A DNA stretch of 57,101 nucleotides from NCBI GenBank assembly GCA_004028505.1, contig MTKO01000064.1:1-57101 (forward strand), read 5' to 3'. Both the position numbers and the translations under genes were made by a program. This DNA is from Candidatus Electrothrix aarhusensis. Lineage in GTDB: Bacteria > Desulfobacterota > Desulfobulbia > Desulfobulbales > Desulfobulbaceae. Positions 25,889-33,626 of this stretch are shown piece by piece (position 1 is the stretch's first letter; each line of letters opens with the position of its first letter). A model generated the notes under the pieces. The model saw only the letters and a list, made by a program, of their open reading frames with translations. It made no database searches and had not been told where the DNA came from.

Positions 25889-26455
25889 ATGAAAGTGAAA
25901 AATATATTAATCACACCACTAAACTTTGGAAGGAAATCGTTATTGACGGCAGGGGCACTCTGTACACTGCTTTGCTGTACTTCAGGAGTGAGTAATGCAG
26001 CAGAAGGAATAACAATGGATACCTCAGCTATACTGGCTGTTCATAATCAATGGCGTTCTAAGACGGGTGTATCCGATCTTAAATGGTCAGATGATTTGGC
26101 AGCCAGTTCCCAAAAATGGGCCGATCAGTTGGCCGGGAACGGATGCAGAATGAAGCATAGTACGGGGTCTACCGGAGAAAATATTTATTGGGCCGGAGCA
26201 GCTCAACGATCTGATGGTACTTCATCTATGCAGAAGATAACCGAGCAGAACGTGGTTGATGCGTGGGGTAATGAAGTAGAGGACTATGATTACGCAAGCA
26301 ACAGCTGTCACGGAGTCTGCGGACATTACACCCAAGTTGTTTGGAAAAGTACAAGCGAAGTAGGCTGTGGTGCAGTGTTGTGTAGCGATAAGGCCCAGAT
26401 CTGGGTATGCCAATATACCGTACGCGGTAATATGGTTGGACAGAAGCCCTATTAA
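25889..26455 (+). CDS. Secreted CAP-domain (SCP/PR-1-like) protein
   Basis: About 188 aa from the ATG at 25889; an upstream in-frame start at 25832 only adds non-family residues. The signal peptide (LLTAGALCTLLCCTSGVSNAA) is followed by the CAP fold: ILAVHNQWRSKTGV, LKWSDDLAASSQKWADQLA, MKHSTGSTGENIYWA, GHYTQVVWKSTSEVGCG and WVCQYTVRGN. The H/E residues of the CAP tetrad and the Cys pairs typical of the eukaryote-like branch are present. CAP proteins bind sterols, lipids or polysaccharides, or act as proteases; the function here is unknown. A bidirectional hairpin follows. Confidence 0.88.
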   Translation: MKVKNILITPLNFGRKSLLTAGALCTLLCCTSGVSNAAEGITMDTSAILAVHNQWRSKTGVSDLKWSDDLAASSQKWADQLAGNGCRMKHSTGSTGENIYWAGAAQRSDGTSSMQKITEQNVVDAWGNEVEDYDYASNSCHGVCGHYTQVVWKSTSEVGCGAVLCSDKAQIWVCQYTVRGNMVGQKPY

Positions 26456-26537
26456 TAGCAGCATGTCAGAGCACAAGGAATCTCTTTACTCTTTTTGGGT
26501 ATATGCATTAGCTGACGCTAAAAAAGAACAGTGAAAG

Positions 26538-26578
26538 GCCCTGCTGCAGACAACAATTCTTTGTTGTCTCGCAGGGTC
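26538..26578. terminator. Bidirectional hairpin between CAP and 54-aa genes
   Basis: A long stem (CCCTGCTGCAGACAACAA paired with TTGTTGTCTCGCAGGG, one internal mismatch, small TTCT loop) lies between convergent genes and is followed by TCTTCCCCTTC. It is likely a terminator for either strand. Confidence 0.7.
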
Positions 26579-26621
26579 TTCCCCTTCTCTGGTGCATTCA
26601 CTCCCTCGCGCAGATATTTTC

Positions 26622-26786
26622 TTAATATTTAATCGGTATGTTCTCGTTGCCTTCGTAGGCTAGGTTACGGAGAACTAGATATCCTGATTTGATGTTTGTT
26701 TTAATACTTCGTTGTTTTTTGCTTTCAGGTCTATAGTTGAGTGGATACCGGATTATATTTTTTAAGTTGATCTTTAGTTCTTTCAT
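26622..26786 (-). CDS. 54-aa basic peptide
   Basis: The ATG at 26786 is preceded by AAGGAGAAA, a strong ribosome site. The product begins MKELKINLKNIIRYPLNY and ends LAYEGNENIPIKY. It is basic with no hydrophobic helix or cysteine. Its upstream region holds a nested inverted repeat at 26821-26887. No family was recognised; possibilities include a small regulatory protein or a precursor peptide. Confidence 0.55.
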   Translation of the reverse strand: MKELKINLKNIIRYPLNYRPESKKQRSIKTNIKSGYLVLRNLAYEGNENIPIKY

Positions 26787-26820
26787 TAGATTTCTCCTTA
26801 TTTTTTGTACCTTATTTAAA

Positions 26821-26887
26821 TTGACAATCAAGCCTGTAAATTTAAACTAAACACATAATTTATGTGTTAGTTTTTGTTGATTGTCAA
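26821..26887 (-). promoter_or_regulatory. Nested inverted repeats upstream of the 54-aa gene
   Basis: Outer arms TTGACAATCAA (26821-26831) and TTGATTGTCAA (26877-26887) are perfect complements. Inside them, AAACTAAACACATAA and TTATGTGTTAGTTT form a second palindrome. Located 35 bp before the 54-aa start codon, this could be an operator pair or a leader hairpin. Confidence 0.55.
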
Positions 26888-27045
26888 GTTTTTTAGGCCG
26901 CACTGTCTATATAGTAGACATTATATCGATTTTCGCTAACCGATTGATTTTGCGTTGTTAGCAAAACAACAACTTCCAGTTAAATCGGCAGGTTGGAAAA
27001 GATCGGTATAATGTCTATTAATCTAACCGCACAGGTCGCAAGTTT

Positions 27046-28287
27046 TTACTGCTGCTCTACACGCGGTGGGTTTTCCTTATCCAGCTCAAAGGCCGAATGC
27101 AGAGCGCGGACCGCCAACTCCGTGTACTTCTCCTCAATCACGCAGGAGACCTTGATCTCCGAGGTGGAGATCATCATGATATTGATGCCCTCTCCGGACA
27201 TAATCCGAAACATGGTGGAGGCGATACCGGAGTGATTACGCATCCCCACACCCACGATAGAAACCTTAACAATGGACTCATCGCCGGTCACGGACTCTGC
27301 TTCGATATCCTCAGCGATCTTCTGCACCATTTCCATCGTCCGGGCGTAATCGGTCCGCATCACAGTGAAGGTCATATCGGTCATATGCCCCTGCCGTGTA
27401 TTCTGGATAATCATATCCACCAGAATGCCAGCATCAGAGATAGGCTGGAAAATTTTTGAGGCGATACCCGGCTGATCCGGCACCTTGGTGATGGTGATAC
27501 GTGCTTCATTCTTATTATAGGTAATACCGGAAACCAACATGGATTCCATAATTTTCTCCTCCTCAACGACCCAGGTACCTTCGTTTTCTGAAAATGTGGA
27601 ACGAACATGTAAAGGAACTTTATAGCGCTTGGCCAAACCGACCGAGCGAATCTCCAGCACCTTGGCACCGAGACTGGCGAGTTCCAGCATTTCGTCATAG
27701 GTTATCATGTTAATCTTACGTGCCTGCGCGCAGATGTTGGGGTCTGTGGTATACACGCCCTCAACATCGGTGAAGATTTCGCAGGCATCTGCCTTGAGCG
27801 CGGCAGCCAGAGCCACAGCGGTGGTATCTGAACCGCCCCGACCCAGGGTGGTGATATCACCGTCATCATCCACGCCCTGAAACCCGGCAATCACCACAAC
27901 CTTGCCCGCATCAAGATGCTTGTGAACCAGCTCGGTGTCGATTTCCTTGATTCGGGCCTTGGTGTGCATGGCATCTGTATGAATATGCACCTGATCGCCC
28001 AGCAGAGAAATCGCATCGCTGCCCGCCGCTTTCACGGCCATGGCAAAAAGAGCGATGGTCACCTGCTCGCCCGTGGACAGCAGCATGTCCATTTCACGCG
28101 GATCAGGCATTGCCTGCATATCCGCTGCCATTCCCAGCAGCTTATCTGTCTGGCCTGACATGGCGGAAAGCACCACCACCATCTGATGCCCTTGCCTTTG
28201 CTGCCTGAGCACCCGCTCGGCCACATTTTTTATTTTATCAGTGGAACCCACCGAGGTACCACCAAATTTTTGCACTATGAGTGCCAT
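27046..28287 (-). CDS. lysC: Aspartate kinase
   Basis: A 413-aa cytosolic enzyme phosphorylating aspartate, the first step toward lysine, threonine and methionine. From the ATG at 28287 it reads MALIVQKFGGTSVGS (ATP/aspartate site). FTDVEGVYTTDPN and the catalytic-domain segment ELASLGAKVLEIRSVGLAKRY follow. Two C-terminal ACT domains (about residues 265-400) contain the regulatory motifs ITKVPDQPGIASKIF and VGVGMRNHSGIASTMF. Upstream residues in the longer frame are not family-like. A sigma70-like promoter lies about 100 bp upstream (28386-28414). Confidence 0.95.
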   Translation of the reverse strand: MALIVQKFGGTSVGSTDKIKNVAERVLRQQRQGHQMVVVLSAMSGQTDKLLGMAADMQAMPDPREMDMLLSTGEQVTIALFAMAVKAAGSDAISLLGDQVHIHTDAMHTKARIKEIDTELVHKHLDAGKVVVIAGFQGVDDDGDITTLGRGGSDTTAVALAAALKADACEIFTDVEGVYTTDPNICAQARKINMITYDEMLELASLGAKVLEIRSVGLAKRYKVPLHVRSTFSENEGTWVVEEEKIMESMLVSGITYNKNEARITITKVPDQPGIASKIFQPISDAGILVDMIIQNTRQGHMTDMTFTVMRTDYARTMEMVQKIAEDIEAESVTGDESIVKVSIVGVGMRNHSGIASTMFRIMSGEGINIMMISTSEIKVSCVIEEKYTELAVRALHSAFELDKENPPRVEQQ

Positions 28288-28385
28288 AAGAGTTCCGATT
28301 CCTTTAAATTCAATCTTGTCGCCTTTCTTATCCCGCCCTCTCAGACCGCCTGAAAGATTAGCAGGCAACACGCATAGGGAAAGAT

Positions 28386-28414
28386 ATTCTAAAAACGTCT
28401 CGATAAATTTGCAA
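28386..28414 (-). promoter_or_regulatory. Promoter of lysC
   Basis: On the minus strand TTGCAA (-35, 28409-28414) and TAGAAT (-10, 28386-28391) are separated by exactly 17 bp. The surrounding roughly 50 bp, including the spacer start ATTTAT and TTAGACTTGC, is nearly repeated at the promoter of the beta-helix gene (31341-31369). Confidence 0.65.
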
Positions 28415-28419
28415 GTCTA

Positions 28420-28760
28420 ATCCTACTCATCCTCTTACGTGTTCCCCTGCGAGCAACCCAGGCTACTGAGCCGGAAACGTTAACCCAGTCGACCAGTTAG
28501 CTGTCTGGGAGGCAGTAAATATTCATTACACCCCCTTATTCGGGATGATCGGTGCCGCCTATTGTCTCTTCCTGCCCTTTTCTGTCACTTCATAAAACAT
28601 GTTGAAACATCAAAATATTTCCTTTCAATCTTTTTGCAATAAAGATTCACAATAAAGAATAAGTATTGCTTAATAGATATGGAAAAACATAAATATAAAT
28701 GTACCACATATTATATTTATATATTTTATATTCTATTACCTGGCATGTTTTATGCAACTC
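28420..28760. other. Intergenic region between lysC and riboswitch
   Basis: About 340 bp with no credible ORF. A GC-rich part (28440-28560) contains short complementary segments such as CCCAGGCTACTGAGCC and GTCTGGGAGGC and could be a structured RNA or decayed element, but no family was recognised. The AT-rich part (28620-28750) probably holds the promoter for the riboswitch transcript. Confidence 0.35.
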
Positions 28761-28765
28761 AAAAA

Positions 28766-28838
28766 TTAAGCGAAACTGCTTTTTAACAAGCGGGGTACAA
28801 AGCTTTCTTGGTCAAAGCCGGACAAGGATAACAAGGAT
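28766..28838 (+). ncRNA. Possible degenerate GEMM-I-like aptamer (first of tandem)
   Basis: AAGCGAAACTGCTT...AAGCGGGGTACAAAGCTT shows the order of pairings of a GEMM-I aptamer (outer AAGC/GCTT, inner CTGCTT/AAGCGG, the GGGnnCAAAGC strand). TTGGTC-AAA-GCCGGA follows as a very short second arm. The match is loose; it may be chance or a decayed copy. Confidence 0.3.
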
Positions 28839-28854
28839 GTTCGACTTGAGAAAC

Positions 28855-28932
28855 TTGAACACAGCCACAGCCGTCGTGAGGCGGTGTCGGAAAGCCACGG
28901 GTCTCTACAGGAGAGATAGCCGGGCCGCCTGC
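28855..28932 (+). ncRNA. GEMM-I cyclic-di-nucleotide riboswitch
   Basis: The 3' half matches the deltaproteobacterial GEMM-I pattern well: GGAAAGCCACGGGTCTC, a short loop, then GAGATAGCCGGGCCGCC. The preceding stem CCGTC-GTGA-GGCGG carries a GNRA tetraloop, as in the first arm of the aptamer that docks on the second. Deviations are CGGAAAGCC instead of CGCAAAGCC and a 5' strand reading GCCACAGCC. It ends 25 bp before the start of the NlpC/P60-like lipoprotein gene, so control of that gene by c-di-GMP (or cAMP-GMP) is expected. Confidence 0.62.
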
Positions 28933-28958
28933 TTTCTGTAATACCAGGGAGGAATATC

Positions 28959-29954
28959 ATGAAAACAACAGGAGAATTGTATGAACACAGAGGACTGATT
29001 ACATTAACTGGTGCTTTCCTTGCTGCTTTTGCCCTTTCGGCATGCGGCAACGAAAAAATCAACGACCTGCAGGCAATGTACGAAAACCTGCCTGTTCATC
29101 AAACCGAAATCGTACTTCAAAAAAAGGAATCACGTACCGCCAAAGAACCACTTACCGCTGGAGCCTCTTCTGTTGCTCTGGCATTGCGGCAGGCGATGAA
29201 CGCTGACAATGCTGACATAACAAATGCTGACAAAATAGATTTTGTTCAACCTGTCCTCTTTGCCAAACGGATTGTACCGTCGGAATCGGCGCTTTTCCCA
29301 GAGGAACCTATAGTATTCCCCATAGGAAACCCTATGGCCCTTCCTATAGGCGTTTCTACCGTTGCGCTTCCATCTCAAACCGTTTCCGCGCCTCAGCCAG
29401 CACAGTGCTGGATGGGTGATGTCGCAACACCGCTGCGTGAAGTCGTTACGGCACTGGAAAAGGAATCGCTGCTGTACGCGACCGGACCGCTGACAGACTG
29501 CTCCGGCATTTTTCATCGTGTTTTGTTGGGCCTGAAACATCGATGTCCAGCAAAAGACTTTCCAACAGTTGAAAAATATCGAGATTCGCGAGCACTTGCC
29601 CGTTGGTATCATGAACGCGGAAAATTGCAGCTTATCAAGAATGCTGTGGAAAGCACTGACTTGCTCAAGCCGGGAGCTGTGCTGTTTTTTGGAAAAAACG
29701 GTTCAGTGTACAAGGATTTCTCTATTAACGACTTGCTGGTGCCGCAAAAAGGCATTGATCATCTTGGGGTGGTGGTCAAGGTACATAGGAGCGAATCAGG
29801 TCAAGTGCTCCATTATGAGCTCTTCCACGGACATGGTAGAAAGGGTAAAACACCGGCTTCTATAACCAACTGGCACAAACGGACACCGAGCAGAGCAGGT
29901 TATCCGCCCCTTGGTAATGGGCGGCAGCAATGGGTTGCCATTGCCCGTCTTTGA
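28959..29954 (+). CDS. NlpC/P60-like lipoprotein
   Basis: A 331-aa protein with GGGAGG 6 bp before the ATG. The signal peptide ends in a lipobox (FALSACGNEK), so it is probably lipid-anchored. Residues about 60-150 are a low-complexity linker with VFPIGNPMALPIGV repeats. The C-terminal domain has LTDCSGIFHRVL (Cys in a DCSG motif as in NlpC/P60 peptidases), KPGAVLFFG, a GIDHLGVVVKVH segment with the expected His, and LFHGHGRKGK, matching a papain-like cell-wall amidase. It is the first gene after the GEMM-I riboswitch; such riboswitches often precede cell-wall or surface genes in deltaproteobacteria. Confidence 0.7.
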   Translation: MKTTGELYEHRGLITLTGAFLAAFALSACGNEKINDLQAMYENLPVHQTEIVLQKKESRTAKEPLTAGASSVALALRQAMNADNADITNADKIDFVQPVLFAKRIVPSESALFPEEPIVFPIGNPMALPIGVSTVALPSQTVSAPQPAQCWMGDVATPLREVVTALEKESLLYATGPLTDCSGIFHRVLLGLKHRCPAKDFPTVEKYRDSRALARWYHERGKLQLIKNAVESTDLLKPGAVLFFGKNGSVYKDFSINDLLVPQKGIDHLGVVVKVHRSESGQVLHYELFHGHGRKGKTPASITNWHKRTPSRAGYPPLGNGRQQWVAIARL

Positions 29955-29982
29955 TCTCTGTCAGAACAAAAGGAGAGAAAAC

Positions 29983-30036
29983 GCCCTCGGTCGATCGCCA
30001 AGTACTGCTTGTAAAGCAGATCGGTGGCCCGAGGGC
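29983..30036. terminator. Hairpin between convergent genes
   Basis: GCCCTCGG (29983-29990) pairs with CCGAGGGC (30029-30036) around a loop that contains further pairing (GATCGCC / GGTGGC-like). It is followed by TGGTTTGTTC. It serves the convergent NlpC/P60-like and beta-helix genes. Confidence 0.6.
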
Positions 30037-30061
30037 TGGTTTGTTCAAGGAGGTTAAGCTC

Positions 30062-31255
30062 TCAATCCTTAAGCAATAGAAAATAGATTGCCTGAAGAAA
30101 GGCCTTGCCGTTGCTGAATTCAAAGGCACCTGCATCACAGCCTTTTTCCACTGGGCGGCGAGCACCGCGCTGGTCTGTGCTCAGACCGGTGTTGCAAGCC
30201 GTGTCAAGATCAATAGCCGGGCTGCCCGGAACCAAGGCATGGGTTTTGGTGGGGCCGCCGTTATTTGCCAAGGTTGTTTCCAGAATATTGGCCAGTGCAG
30301 TGGGCAGCGTACCATCGCTAGTGGCTGTGATATCGCGACTACCGGGTGTAAATTGATAAAATGCTTCACCATCGGTCTGGCCACTGTGACCGAAGAGATT
30401 ATAATTGTCTGCATTGATGATGCCCTCTTCGAGATAAATTTCACAGCCGTTGCCAACAGCGGTATTTCCACTGACAATGGAATTTTTCAACGTAACAGTG
30501 CTCTCGTTCTTCCAGATGTCAATGCCCCCGCCTTTCGTATCAGCCGAGTTGTGACTGATTGTGGAATTATTCAGGGTTAGTATACCGTTATTCCCAATTC
30601 CTCCACCATCAACTGTGGATGAGTTGTCGCTGATCGTAGTGCTGTTAACGATTGCATTGCCTAATAAGCTATTATTAAGTCCTCCGCCATATGCTGCTGA
30701 GTTGTTACTGATTGTAGAGTTGTTCAGGCTCAGTGTACCGCTGTTGTCAATGCCACCGCCATCAGCTTTGGCTGAGTTGTGGCTGATCGTACAGCTGTTG
30801 AGTTTAATAATACCCTCATTGTAGATGCCTCCACCAGACCCGCTAGAGTCGTCAGGTCCGCTAAGACCTACCGCATTTCCGCCGGTAACCGTGGTTTCGT
30901 TCAGAATGAGGTTGCCGGTGGCTGTTATATGGAGCACATTTTCTACAATATTATTGCCGTCAATGGTATACCCGCTGCCTTCAAGAGTAATAGAAGTGGT
31001 AATTGTGGGCAGCGCGTCTGTAAGACTGACATCTGTCTTCAAAATGATGATATCGGCACCACTGACACCGGCAGAGCAGCCGCCTGTGGCCACATCATCA
31101 TTGGCTGCTGTAATAGCATCAGTCAAAGTGCAGGTGTTGTCTGCGTCTACGATGAGAGTTGCCGCCCGTGTCTGTCCGGGTACCGACACAAGCAGCCCCA
31201 TCAGAATGGGAAATAATAATAAAAACTTTTGTTGTATATCCATGTTAATATTCAT
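30062..31255 (-). CDS. Secreted right-handed beta-helix protein (choice-of-anchor Q type)
   Basis: A 397-aa exported protein: the signal peptide MDIQQKFLLLFPILMGLLV... ends near RAA. The mature start TLIVDADNTCTLTDAITAAN is the CSLREA-like opening. Then come about six parabolic repeats of GGGIxNxGxLxLNNSTISxNSA (for example GGGIDNSGTLSLNNSTI) forming a beta-helix. The tail HALVPGSPAIDLDTACN...STDQRGARRP is the anchor Q / polymorphic outer-membrane-protein ending. Start ATG at 31255 follows GAGGA. Such proteins are surface adhesins or polysaccharide-active. Its promoter resembles that of lysC. Confidence 0.85.
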   Translation of the reverse strand: MNINMDIQQKFLLLFPILMGLLVSVPGQTRAATLIVDADNTCTLTDAITAANDDVATGGCSAGVSGADIIILKTDVSLTDALPTITTSITLEGSGYTIDGNNIVENVLHITATGNLILNETTVTGGNAVGLSGPDDSSGSGGGIYNEGIIKLNSCTISHNSAKADGGGIDNSGTLSLNNSTISNNSAAYGGGLNNSLLGNAIVNSTTISDNSSTVDGGGIGNNGILTLNNSTISHNSADTKGGGIDIWKNESTVTLKNSIVSGNTAVGNGCEIYLEEGIINADNYNLFGHSGQTDGEAFYQFTPGSRDITATSDGTLPTALANILETTLANNGGPTKTHALVPGSPAIDLDTACNTGLSTDQRGARRPVEKGCDAGAFEFSNGKAFLQAIYFLLLKD

Positions 31256-31340
31256 GCTATCCTCGCTGCAAAGGTTCTACGGCTGGATCCGGTGAGAGAT
31301 TGCCGCAAGATAATCGATTATAAAAAGAGTATATAGAAAT

Positions 31341-31369
31341 ATCCTAGAGAGCTCTCCATAAATTTGCAA
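31341..31369 (-). promoter_or_regulatory. Promoter of the beta-helix gene
   Basis: Minus-strand TTGCAA (31364-31369), 17-bp spacer, TAGGAT (31341-31346). The flanking TTAGACTTGCAAATTTAT and GAGA spacer are shared with the lysC promoter. Confidence 0.62.
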
Positions 31370-31580
31370 GTCTAAGCCGACTCCGACCAGAGTGGCCACA
31401 ATTTTTTCTTGACAAGCTCGCGTCACCGATCTAAGTTGTTTTTTTGTGATATTTTGGAAGTTATGCAAGATAGTTATCCATCCGGTCGCAACGAGAGAGT
31501 AGCTCTACCCACGATACAGTGGCTACCCGAAATGAATCTCGCTGTACATCCATCCATCTCAACAGAAAGAGAGTAGAAAT

Positions 31581-32414
31581 ATGCGCTGGAAACAGTTTCT
31601 CACCCCGGTGAAATCACTGAGTGCGCCGGAAACAAGAAAGCAGCTGAACGACCTATCCATTGAGGACTATAATATTATTGACGTACGCCAGCCTGGTGAA
31701 TATAAAAGCGGACATATCCCCGGAGCCAAGCTTATACCGGTGGCGGAACTGGCTGAGCGGAGCAGCGAGCTTGATCCGACAAAGCCCACCTTTGTTTACT
31801 GAGCTATCGGAGGGCGCAGCCGGGTTGCTGCGCAGATGCTCGCAGGAAAAGGGTTCTCCGAGGTTATTAATATGTCCGGTGGAATCAAGGCCTGGAACAG
31901 TGACACGGCCTTTGGCTCCGAGGACACCGGCATGGCTCTATTCACCGGCAAAGAGAAAATTGAAGAGGTTCTTTTCATCGCTTATGCCTTGGAAATCGGA
32001 CTTCAGGATTTCTATATTTCAATGGAGGAGCGGGTCAAGCTGAAAGAAGTCAAGGCCCTGTTCAGCAAGCTCAGCATGGTCGAGAAAAAACATCAGGACA
32101 GGCTCTTTGCCGAGTACCAGGCAATCAGTGCTGACGCCTTGAGCCGTGAAGCGTTTGAGAGGAACGCAGTGGTGGAGGCAATGGAAGGCGGCTTGACAAC
32201 CGAGGAGTACCTTGCCCTCTACCCGACAGATCTTGAGGTTGCTAGTGAGGTTATTTCTCTGGCTATGGGGATTGAGGCGCAGGCCCTTGACCTTTATCTC
32301 AGGGCTGCTGACAACTGCTCCCAGGAGGCCACGAAGCAGGCACTTCGTCGTATTGCCGAGGAAGAGCGCACGCACTTAAAACTGCTCGGCGATTTGTTGG
32401 ACGAAACTGCATGA
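31581..32414 (+). CDS. Rhodanese-ferritin-like fusion, probable selenoprotein (UGA at the catalytic Cys position)
   Basis: The frame 31581-32414 contains one TGA (31800-31802) and otherwise codes a continuous 277-aa protein. Residues 1 to about 110 are a rhodanese sulfurtransferase (YNIIDVRQPGEYKSGHIPGA, PTFVY-UGA-AIGGRSR, VINMSGGIKAWN). The UGA stands exactly where the active-site loop normally has Cys (CxxGxRS), at residue 74. Residues about 130-277 are a rubrerythrin/ferritin-like four-helix domain (ALEIGLQDFYISMEER, EKKHQDRLF, AMGIEAQALDLYL, EEERTHLKLL). A hairpin just after the UGA fits a bacterial SECIS. Role: sulfur (or selenium) transfer, perhaps with oxidative-stress protection. If the base is an error, the protein would be an ordinary Cys rhodanese. 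Confidence 0.78.
31814..31833 (+). promoter_or_regulatory. Bacterial SECIS-like hairpin
   Basis: Seven perfect base pairs (GCGCAGC 31814-31820 with GCTGCGC 31827-31833) close a six-base loop CGGGTT with G in its second position. The loop begins 18 nt after the UGA codon, within the range for bacterial SECIS elements, which lie inside the coding region just downstream of UGA and are bound by SelB. Confidence 0.68.
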
Positions 32415-32456
32415 GCAGAGCATAAGCAAGAGTAAGGCGTTGAACGAGGATATGCC

Positions 32457-33569
32457 ATGAGTAAAAAATTAGTGATTGCTGGTGGTGGCCATGCCCATAT
32501 GCTGACCTTGGCCCATTTGGATGAATTTGTCAAAAAGGGATTTGAGGTCACCGTGATAGGGCCGGACACCCATCATTATTATTCCGGCATGGGGCCGGGT
32601 ATGTTGGGTGGCACCTATCGCCCCGAGGACATTCGTTTTGCCACCCGTCATCTGGTGGAAAAAAAAGGAGGTCTGTTTAAACAGGCCAAGGTGATCGGCA
32701 TCCACCCTGTTGAGCGAACCGTCAGCCTCAGCTCAGGTGAGGTGCTTCCCTACGATGTGCTTTCCTGTAATCTCGGCAGTCAAGTCCCGGACGAATTGGT
32801 AGAGGGGCCGCAGGACGATATTTTTCCGGTTAAACCCATTGAAGGACTTTACCGGGCAAAACAGCGGATTCTCGAACTGGGTGCCAAAGAGAAAATCAGG
32901 ATAGCGGTGGTGGGAGGCGGCCCCTCAGCCGTTGAAGTAGCCGGTAATATTTGGCGACTCGGCCAGGAACCCGGCATGCAACAACCGGCTATCACTGTCT
33001 TTGCCGGTCGTTCGCTCCTGCCCCATCATCCGGCAGGGGTTCGTCGTCGGGCTTCAGCCTCTCTTGCTGCCCGATCCATCAAGGTCATCAACAGCAGCCG
33101 GGTGCAAAAGATACAGAGCGGACTAATAACCGATGCCGAGGGCGCACAACACCAATTTGACCTCATTTTTATTGCGGTGGGGGTCAGGCCGAATAGGTTG
33201 ATTGGGGATTCAGGCATTCCCACAGGCCCTCAGGGCGGTATGCTCGTGAATCACTATCTCCAAAGCACTAAATATGAACACATCTTCGGCGGCGGTGATT
33301 GTATTGATTTTCAGGACAGACCGCTGGATAAGGTAGGGGTCTATGCTGTTCGTCAGAACCCGATTCTCAAGCATAATCTGATGGCCTCCCTGACCGGAGA
33401 GCGAATGCTCCCGTTTCAACCGGGCGGGAAGTATCTGCTTATCTTTAATCTCGGCGACGGCACAGGGATTCTCAAGAAATGGTCTATCGTTCTCAATGGG
33501 CGGCTCTCCTTTTTGGTCAAGGATTGGATCGACCGGAGGTTCATGCGGACCTTTCAGGGGTTTGAGTAG
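32457..33569 (+). CDS. FAD/NAD(P)-dependent oxidoreductase, SelD-associated (Nterm_to_SelD) type
   Basis: A 370-aa pyridine-nucleotide-disulfide-like oxidoreductase. The N-terminus LVIAGGGHAHMLTLAHL contains the GGGHAH signature of the family that is often fused to, or next to, selenide water dikinase (TIGR03169-type). A second Rossmann motif IRIAVVGGGPSAVEVAG binds NAD(P)H, and GGGDCIDF closes the FAD site. It starts 42 bp after the rhodanese-ferritin stop on the same strand, so co-transcription is likely. The link to a probable selenoprotein supports a role in selenium or sulfur metabolism. A type II NADH dehydrogenase role is the alternative. Confidence 0.8.
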   Translation: MSKKLVIAGGGHAHMLTLAHLDEFVKKGFEVTVIGPDTHHYYSGMGPGMLGGTYRPEDIRFATRHLVEKKGGLFKQAKVIGIHPVERTVSLSSGEVLPYDVLSCNLGSQVPDELVEGPQDDIFPVKPIEGLYRAKQRILELGAKEKIRIAVVGGGPSAVEVAGNIWRLGQEPGMQQPAITVFAGRSLLPHHPAGVRRRASASLAARSIKVINSSRVQKIQSGLITDAEGAQHQFDLIFIAVGVRPNRLIGDSGIPTGPQGGMLVNHYLQSTKYEHIFGGGDCIDFQDRPLDKVGVYAVRQNPILKHNLMASLTGERMLPFQPGGKYLLIFNLGDGTGILKKWSIVLNGRLSFLVKDWIDRRFMRTFQGFE

Positions 33570-33570
33570 G

Positions 33571-33595
33571 GTAGGGGCGATCCTTGTGGTCGCCC
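33571..33595. repeat. GTAGGGGCGA... palindromic repeat unit
   Basis: GTAGGGGCGATCC-TTGTG-GTCGCCC resembles the units at 39573-39633 and 41233-41261. It lies between two convergent genes. Confidence 0.5.
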
Positions 33596-33626
33596 TGAAC
33601 GTCCCATTCGATAATAAACCGATTCT

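Noticed and set aside
28440..28560. Lysine riboswitch upstream of lysC
   Set aside because: The conserved lysine-riboswitch core segments could not be found, and the region lies upstream of the predicted lysC promoter.
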